Assembly: GCA_014843695.1 (NCBI GenBank)
Contig: CM026400.1
Coordinates: 36,316,234-36,380,233, forward strand
Source: Archivesica marissinica
Taxonomy: Eukaryota > Mollusca > Bivalvia > Venerida > Vesicomyidae
Direction of reading: 5' to 3'
DNA length: 64,000 nucleotides
Shown in pieces: positions 59,935 through 64,000 of the stretch (positions are counted from its first letter, which is position 1; every line of letters begins with the position of its first letter). The notes under the pieces were generated by a model. It had not been told where the DNA came from. It was given only the letters and a program-made list of their open reading frames with translations, and searched no databases. Made by a program: the position numbers and the translations under genes.

Positions 59935-62900
59935 TAGAGCACAGTGGTCGTGATAGAGCACAGTGGTCGTGATAGAGCATAGTGGTCGTGATAGAGCACA
60001 GTGGTTTTGATAGAGCACAGTGGTTTTGATAGAGCACAGTGGTTTTGATAGAGCACAGTGGTCGTGATAGAGCATAGTGGTCGTGATAGAGCACAGTGGT
60101 CGTGATAGAGCACAGTGGTTTTGATAGAGCATAGTGGTCGTGATAGAGCATAGTGGACGTGATAGAGCATAGTGGTCGTGATAGAGTGGTCGTGATAGAG
60201 CACAGTGGTCGTGATAGAGCACAGTGGTCGTGATAGAGCACAGTGGTCGTGATAGAGCACAGTGGTCGTGATAGAGCACAGTGGTCGTGATAGAGCATAG
60301 TGGTCGTGATAGAGCACAGTGGTCGTGATAGAGCACAGTGGTCGTGATAGAGCATAGTGGTCGTGATAGAGCATAGTGGTCGTGATAGAGTACAGTGGTC
60401 GTGATAGAGCACGGTGGTCGTGATAGAGCACAGTGGTCGTGATAGAGTGGTCGTGATAGAGCACAGTGGTCGTGATGGAGCACAGTGGTTTTGATAGAGC
60501 ATAGTGGTCGTGATAGAGCATACTGGACATGATACAGCATAGTGGTCGTGATAGAGCATAGTGGTTGTGATAGAGCACAGTGGTCGTGATAGAGCACAGT
60601 GGTCGTGATAGAGCACAGTGGTCGTGATAGAGCATAGTGGTCGTGATAGAGTACAGTGGTCGTGATAGAGCACGGTGGTCGTGATAGAGCACAGTGGTCG
60701 TGATAGAGTGGTCGTGATAGAGCACAGTGGACGTGATAGAGCACAGTGGTCGTGATAGAGTGGTCGTGATAGAGCATAGTGGTCGTGATAGAGCACAGTG
60801 GTCGTGATAGAGCATAGTGGTCGTGATAGAGCATAGTGGTCGTGATAGAGTGGTCGTGATAAGAGCACAGTGGTCGTGATAGAGTGGTTGTGATAGAGCA
60901 CAGTGGTCGTGATAGAGCACAGTGGTCGTGATAGAGCACAGTGGTCGTGATAGAGCACAGTGGTCGTGATAGAGCACAGTGGTCGTGATAGAGCACAGTG
61001 GTCGTGATAGAGCACAGTGGTCGTGATAGAGCACAGTGGTCGTGATAGAGCACAGTGGTTTTGATAGAGCACAGTGGTCGTGATAGAGCACAGTGGTTTT
61101 GATAGAGCACAGTGGTTGTGATAGAGCACAGTGGTTTTGATAGAGCACAGTGGTCGTGATAGAGCATAGTGGTCGTGATAGAGCATAGTGGTCGTGATAG
61201 AGCACAGTGGTCGTGATAGAGCACAGTGGTCGTGATAGAGCACAGTGGTTTTGATCGAGCATAGTGGTCGTGATAGAGCATAGTGGTCGTGATAGAGCAT
61301 AGTGGTCGTGATAGAGCATAGTGGTCGTGATAGAGCATAGTGGTCGTGATAGAGCACAGTGGTCGTGATAGAGCATAGTGGTCGTGATAGAGCACAGTGG
61401 TCGTGATAGAGCATAGTGGTTGTGATAGAGCACAGTGGTCGTGATAGAGCACAGTGGTCGTGATAGAGCACAGTGGTCGTGATAGAGCATAGTGGTCGTG
61501 ATAGAGCACAGTGGTCGTGATAGAGCATAGTGGTCGTGATAGAGCATAGTGGTCGTGATAGAGCACAGTGGTCGTGATAGAGTGGTCGTGATAGAGCACA
61601 GTGGTCGTGATAGAGTGGTCGTGATAGAGCACAGTGGTCGTGATAGAGTGGTTGTGATAGAGCACAGTGGTCGTGATAGAGCACAGTGGTCGTGATAGAG
61701 CACAGTGGTCGTGATAGAGTGGTCGTGATAGAGCACAGTGGTCGTGATAGAGTGGTCGTGATATAGCACAGTGGTCGTGATAGAGCACAGTGGTCGTGAT
61801 AGAGCACAGTGGTCGTGATAGAGCATAGTGGTCGTGATAGAGCACAGTGGTTTTGATAGAGCACAGTGGTCGTGATAGAGCACAGTGGTTTTGATAGAGC
61901 ACAGTGGTCGTGATAGAGCACAGTGGTTTTGATAGAGCACAGTGGTCGTGATAGAGCATAGTGTTCGTGATAGAGCACAGTGGTCGTGATAGAGCATAGT
62001 GGTCGTGATAGAGCATAGTGGTCGTGATAGAGCACAGTGGTCGTGATAGAGTGGTCGTGATAGAGCATAGTGGTCGTGATAGAGCATGGTCGTGATAGAG
62101 TACAGTGGTCGTGATAGAGCACAGTGGTCATGATAGAGCACAGTGGTCGTGATAGAGCACAGTGGTTTTGATAGAACACAGTGGTCGTGATAGAGCACAG
62201 TGGTCGTGATAGAGCATAGTGGTCGTGATAGAGTGGTCGTGATAGAGCACAGTGGTCGTGATAGAGCACAGTGGTCGTGATAGAGCATAGTGGTTGTGAT
62301 AGAGCACAGTGGTCGTGATATAGCACAGTGGTCGTGATAGAGCATAGTGGTCGTGATAGAGCACAGTGGTCGTGATAGAGTGGTCGAGATAGAGCATAGT
62401 GGTCGTGATAGAGTGGTCGTGATAGAGCACAGTGGTCGTGATAGAGTGGTCGTGATAGAGCACAGTGGTCGTGATAGAGTGGTCGTGATAGAGCACAGTG
62501 GTCGTGATAGAGTGGTCGTTATAGAGCACAGTGGTCGTGATAGAGCATAGTGGTCGTGATAGAATGGTCGTGATAGAGCACAGTGGTCGTGATAGAGTGG
62601 TCGTGATAGAGCACAGTGGTCGTGATAGAGCATAGTGGTCGTGATAGAGCATAGTGGTCGTGATAGAGCATAGTGGTCGTGATAGAGCATAGTGGTCGTG
62701 ATAGAGCATAGTGGTCGTGATAGAGCACAGTGGTCGTGATAGAGCATAGTGGTCGTGATAGAGCACAGTGGTCTGATAGAGGTGATAGAGTGGTCGTGAT
62801 AGAGCACAGTGGTCGTGATAGAGTGTTCGTGATAGAGCACAGTGGTCGTGATAGAGTGGTCGTGATAGAGCACAGTGGTCGTGATAGAGCACAGTGGTCG

Positions 62901-64000
62901 TGATAGAGCATAGTGGTCGTGATAGAGCACAGTGGTCATGATAGAGTGGTCGTGATAGAGTGGTCGTGATAGAGCACAGTGGTCGTGATAGAGTGTTCGT
63001 GATAGAGCACAGTGGTCGTGATAGAGTGGTCGTGATAGAGCACAGTGGTCGTGATAGAGCACAGTGGTCGTGATAGAGCATAGTGGTCGTGATAGAGCAC
63101 AGTGGTCGTGATAGAGCATAGTGGTCGTGATAGAGCACAGTGGTCGTGATAGAGTGGTCGTGATAGAGCACAGTGGTCGTGATAGAGCACAGTGGTCGTG
63201 ATAGAGCATAGTGGTCGTGATACAGTGGTCGTGATAGAGCACAGTGGTCGTGATAGAGCATAGTGGTCGTGATAGAGCACAGTGGTCGTGATAGAGCATA
63301 GTGGTCGTAATAGAGCATAGTGGTCGTGATAGAGCACAGTGGTCGTGATAGAGCATAGTGGTCGTGATAGAGCACAGTGGTCGTGATAGAGCACAGTGGT
63401 CGTGATAGAGCATAGTGGTCGTGATAGAGCACAGTGGTCGTGATAGAGCATAGTGGTCATGATAGAGCACAGTGGTCGTGATAGAGCATAGTGGTCGTGA
63501 TAGAGTGGTCGTGATAGAGCACAGTGGTCGTGATAGAGCATAGTGGTCGTGATAGAGCACAGTGGTCGTGATAGAGCATAGTGGTTGTGATAGAGCATAG
63601 TGGTCGTGATAGAGCACAGTGGTCGTGATAGAGCACAGTGGTCGTGATAGAGCACAGTGGTCGTGATAGAGCATAGTGGTCGTGATAGAGCACAGTGGTC
63701 GTGATAGAGTGGTCGTGATAGAGCATAGTGGTCATGATAGAGCATAGTGGTCATGATAGAGCATAGTGGTCGTGATAGAGCACAGTGGTCGTGATAGAGC
63801 ATAGTGGTCGTGATAGAGCACAGTGGTTTTGATAGAGCACAGTGGTTTTGATAGAGCACAGTGGTCGTGATAGAGCAAAGTGGTCGTGATAGAGCATAGT
63901 GGTCGTGATAGAGCACAGTGGTCGTGATAGAGCACAGTGGTTTGATAGAGCACAGTGGTCGTGATAGAGCACAGTGGTCGTGATAGAGCATAGTGGTCGT
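59935..64000 (+). repeat. 19-bp SINE-head satellite (C4 arm, inverted)
   Basis: About 215 copies of GTCGTGATAGAGCACAGTG with the same variants as the C1 arm, in the opposite orientation, continuing past the window end. It starts 54 bp upstream of exon I. Segment 62885-63940 is the near-exact reverse complement of 24070-25125, and the rare block with GGACATGATACAGCAT at 60530 corresponds to GCTGTATCATGTCC at 23153. Very long frames on the minus strand are artefacts; two of them run into exon I sequence by chance of the repeat. Confidence 0.96.

Overview
This is a eukaryotic nuclear scaffold, most likely from a bivalve mollusc (inference, from the dense tRNA-derived SINEs, short TTAA-flanked inverted-repeat elements, AT-rich introns and extreme minisatellite load). 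Bacterial features are absent. Three runs of exactly 1,000 N (25230-26229, 37342-38341, 54152-55151) split it into four contigs: C1 (1-25229), C2 (26230-37341), C3 (38342-54151) and C4 (55152-64000, running off the window).

The only protein-coding gene I can support is the C-terminal part (about 435 residues) of an ATP13A1/Spf1-type P5A ATPase, the ER transmembrane-helix dislocase. Eleven exons (A-K) were reconstructed by hand, and their phases join without a frame break. Exons A-H lie on the plus strand of C1 (5212-19194). Exons I, J and K lie on the minus strand of C4 and C3 (59881 down to 50544, with a second copy of J). The gene therefore reads C1 forward, then C4 and C3 backward, so the C3-C4 block is inverted relative to C1. 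This is almost certainly a scaffolding error: the C1 right end also overlaps C4 in reverse complement. C2 repeats the left part of C1, and the C3 right end repeats the C4 left part.

Nearly everything else is tandem or interspersed repeat. Layout: 1-3829 42-bp satellite; 3911-4412 TTAA element; 4467-5211 84-bp array ending at exon A; 5325-12470 introns with SINEs and inverted-repeat elements around exons B, C and D; 12471-13161 43-bp array ending at exon E; 14351-16750 71-bp array starting at the exon F donor; 16976-17324 49-bp array ending at exon G; 19195-19880 24-bp array starting at the exon H donor; 20150-25229 19-bp SINE-derived satellite; 26230-35962 the 42-bp satellite again; 38342-46165 36-bp satellite; 46176-50120 interspersed elements; 50544-52180 exons K and J'; 52197-53515 and 56011-58870 30-bp array upstream of exon J; 53516-54151 and 58871-59720 G-rich array; 59773-59881 exon I; 59935-64000 the 19-bp satellite in reverse.

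The most unusual observation is that five separate exon boundaries of this gene (A, E and G at their acceptors, F and H at their donors) have been turned into tandem arrays. Each repeat unit carries a copy of the splice site plus 8 to about 61 nt of the exon edge. The result is dozens of decoy splice sites directly beside real ones. In all five cases reading through a decoy-extended exon reaches a premature stop. A second theme is that the 19-bp satellite flanking exons H and I is an amplified head (tRNA A-box region) of a SINE, and another SINE copy in the window shows the first step of the same duplication.
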